64,000 nt of DNA from contig JBKECO010000006.1 of assembly GCA_047974745.1 (NCBI GenBank), forward strand, positions 16,505 to 80,504, written 5' to 3'. The DNA is from JBKECO01 sp047974745. GTDB taxonomy: Bacteria; Bacillota; Clostridia; Lachnospirales; Lachnospiraceae. This document shows, in pieces, positions 62,312 to 64,000 of the stretch; position 1 is the first letter of the stretch, and each line of letters opens with the position of its first letter. The notes beneath the pieces are model-generated. The model did no database searches. It was not told where the DNA came from and worked only from the letters and a program-made list of their open reading frames with translations. The position numbers and the translations under genes were made by a program.

Positions 62312-63892
62312 TTACTGTGCTGCCAGCCAAGTATCCAGCTGCGCTTGGTTTGCTGTGATGACATCATCCATACCCGAAGCGGATAATTTCTGATTGAACT
62401 CATCCAGCAATGCAACCGTTGCTTCCTCGCTCTCCGCCATACCATTTTGAATTCTTGGAAGATATTCCAGCAATGTGGTATTGATCACTGATGCCTCAGT
62501 TGCAAAATCAGCATCGCTGAACATGTAATTTGTAATTGGAGAAACTACTGCTGCGCTTTCCATTGCAAGTGTTTTTTCAATGTAATCTTCTCCTGCAGGT
62601 GATTTAATGTAGATGCTTTCCATATTTCCTCCCACAAAGAAGAGCGGGAGATAGCTTCCGTTGATTGCAACGATGTCTGTTGATCCTTCAACGAAGTTGT
62701 AATTCGTGTTTTCCAGTCCATAAAGCAGAATGTTCGCAACATCGGCGTTACTATACATATAATTGAGAAAATCCATTGCCTTGTCTGGTCTTTCAGAATT
62801 GGACGCAATTCCCCACATATATTCTGTCAATGAGCTGTTGGTCACTTTCGGTTCTACCATCTGCATAAAGCCAACTTCAATTCCGGCAGCCTCAGCGGAT
62901 GCTCTGGCATCTACCATTGTTTTTTCTGAAATATCCGAAACAACAGCGAACAGTTTGCTTGAATTGAAATAATCCTGTGCGGTGTTGGTATCTGTAGGAT
63001 CTCCAGGCAGAAGACCAAGTGTCCTCCAGTTGTACATACGCATTGCAAAGTCTTTAAATGCATCCGATGCATACAGGTTCTCAATTGTCGTATCTGCAGA
63101 GGAGTCCAATACTGCTCCATATGCTGCCAACTGTCCAAATCCTTCATATCCCTGGAGCCAGTACAGATAATTATTCACTCCGTCACCTACATAGAAAGGA
63201 TATACATCTGCATTTGCTTCATGAATCGCTTTCAATGCAGTCTCCAGCTCATCCATTCCCCCTGTTTCAGGCAATGTAATTCCATATTCATCAGCCATGG
63301 TTTTGTTGTAATAGATTCCTTTCGCTGATGCATTAAAATTCTTTGCTGGTATAGCAAGCTGTTGTCCATTCACATATCCGCTTTTTAAAAGATCTCCAAA
63401 TAATGTTTCCAGATCCTGTCCTCTGTTCTGAAGCAGATTATCTGTATTCATATCATAAAGAATATCTGAGCCTACCATGGATGACAGTGGACTAACGGTA
63501 GCAACATGTACGAGATCTACTTTTTCTCCACCAGCCACCGCCATACTTGTTGTATTTGCAATTTCACTGATCCATACTTCCTGGATGTCCACGGTACAGT
63601 TTATCGCTGATTCCGTAATTGCATTGATTGCTGCTTCTCTTTCTGCCTCTCCTTCAAACTGTGTTCCAGGCAGTGTTACGACTTGGATTGCGACTGTATA
63701 GGGTTCTTCACTCATGTCGATCTCTGTTGAAATGCCGCCAGAAGAATCCGTTGTTTCTGTTCCAGTTGCTTCGCTTGAACCAGCAGAGGACGTATCGGCA
63801 TCACCTCCTGATGATCCACATCCTGCCAGCCTGGACATAGCGAGTGTCGTTACTGCTGCCATTGCGGTTACTTTTTTTACAATCCGCTTCAG
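62312..63892 (-). CDS. Sugar-binding lipoprotein (LplA-like), probable CTG start
   Basis: An extracellular binding protein of about 526 residues for the LplBC-type importer. The first in-frame ATG (63860-63862) gives only MAAVTTLAMSRLAGC, lacking a basic n-region. Reading from CTG at 63890-63892 gives MKRIVKKVTAMAAV ahead of it, a complete lipoprotein signal with lipobox RLAGC, and GAGAGGGG lies 6 bases upstream. The ATG just before that run is in another frame. The mature part starts with a Gly/Ser/Thr linker. Length fits the LplA family (about 500-560). Ligand unknown. Confidence 0.85.
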   Translation of the reverse strand: MKRIVKKVTAMAAVTTLAMSRLAGCGSSGGDADTSSAGSSEATGTETTDSSGGISTEIDMSEEPYTVAIQVVTLPGTQFEGEAEREAAINAITESAINCTVDIQEVWISEIANTTSMAVAGGEKVDLVHVATVSPLSSMVGSDILYDMNTDNLLQNRGQDLETLFGDLLKSGYVNGQQLAIPAKNFNASAKGIYYNKTMADEYGITLPETGGMDELETALKAIHEANADVYPFYVGDGVNNYLYWLQGYEGFGQLAAYGAVLDSSADTTIENLYASDAFKDFAMRMYNWRTLGLLPGDPTDTNTAQDYFNSSKLFAVVSDISEKTMVDARASAEAAGIEVGFMQMVEPKVTNSSLTEYMWGIASNSERPDKAMDFLNYMYSNADVANILLYGLENTNYNFVEGSTDIVAINGSYLPLFFVGGNMESIYIKSPAGEDYIEKTLAMESAAVVSPITNYMFSDADFATEASVINTTLLEYLPRIQNGMAESEEATVALLDEFNQKLSASGMDDVITANQAQLDTWLAAQ

Positions 63893-64000
63893 TGTTTTCC
63901 CCTCTCATTTTTGCTTCTTCTCAATAGAAATGAAACAATTTTTTGGAGGGTTACTGATTTTATTTTAGCAAATATACCAGAGAGCGGTTGTCGGTTACTG

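Overview
The window looks like chromosomal DNA of a low-GC, gut-type Firmicute, most likely a member of the Lachnospiraceae (Clostridia). This is inferred from gene content: HPr kinase, small clostridial families that look like DUF6472 and DUF6132, ferredoxin-linked 2-oxoacid oxidoreductase, many GH3/GH31/GH95 glycosidases and sugar ABC importers without their own ATPase. I see no rRNA, tRNA, CRISPR array, insertion sequence or prophage.

Layout. 1-5840 (minus) is a housekeeping run: ftsH, uvrC, hprK and an M18 aminopeptidase cut by the window edge. pyrG (plus) follows, closed by a strong terminator. 7790-9960 holds a DUF6472-like small protein, a NYN/LOTUS RNA-binding-type protein, a palindromic repeat and a TraX-like membrane protein. 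9950-13579 (minus) carries an SseB-like protein, a small membrane protein, glutamate racemase and a CPA2 antiporter. 13666-22005 is a sugar-uptake locus: GH95 and two permeases plus a binding lipoprotein on the minus strand, divergent from a YesM/YesN-type two-component pair. A membrane-protein gene broken by one base in a poly-A tract lies at 22105-22558. An AraC-GH31 pair follows.

27346-32621 is a LacI-controlled operon (sulfatase, GPH symporter, NagZ-like GH3) with two matching operators, probably for sulfated N-acetylhexosamine glycans. Then come a GH3 glucosidase with a divergent AraC regulator, a CopB-type metal ATPase, and an island with a DUF6132-like protein, an Fe-S membrane protein and a permease split into two half-size genes, convergent with thioredoxin. 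Enolase follows.

42408-48410 (minus) is a second glycosidase operon: a GtrA-like protein, a soluble GH3, and a circularly permuted GH3 anchored in the membrane at both ends. Upstream lies korA-korB-LytTR regulator-GHKL kinase in one tight operon. The rest holds ferritin preceded by an unannotated 45-residue acidic protein, a water-forming-type NADH oxidase, a diguanylate cyclase, a cytidylate-kinase-like protein, a polar amino acid ABC importer with a consensus promoter, and an Lpl-type sugar ABC importer whose lipoprotein appears to start at CTG.

Taken together, the genes describe an anaerobe that imports and cytoplasmically degrades host or plant glycans under local control by two-component, AraC and LacI regulators, with ferredoxin- and NADH-based redox metabolism. 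The most unusual points are the permuted membrane-bound GH3 operon beside the KorAB/LytTR operon, the split-permease redox island, the poly-A frameshift gene, and the small ORF ahead of ferritin.
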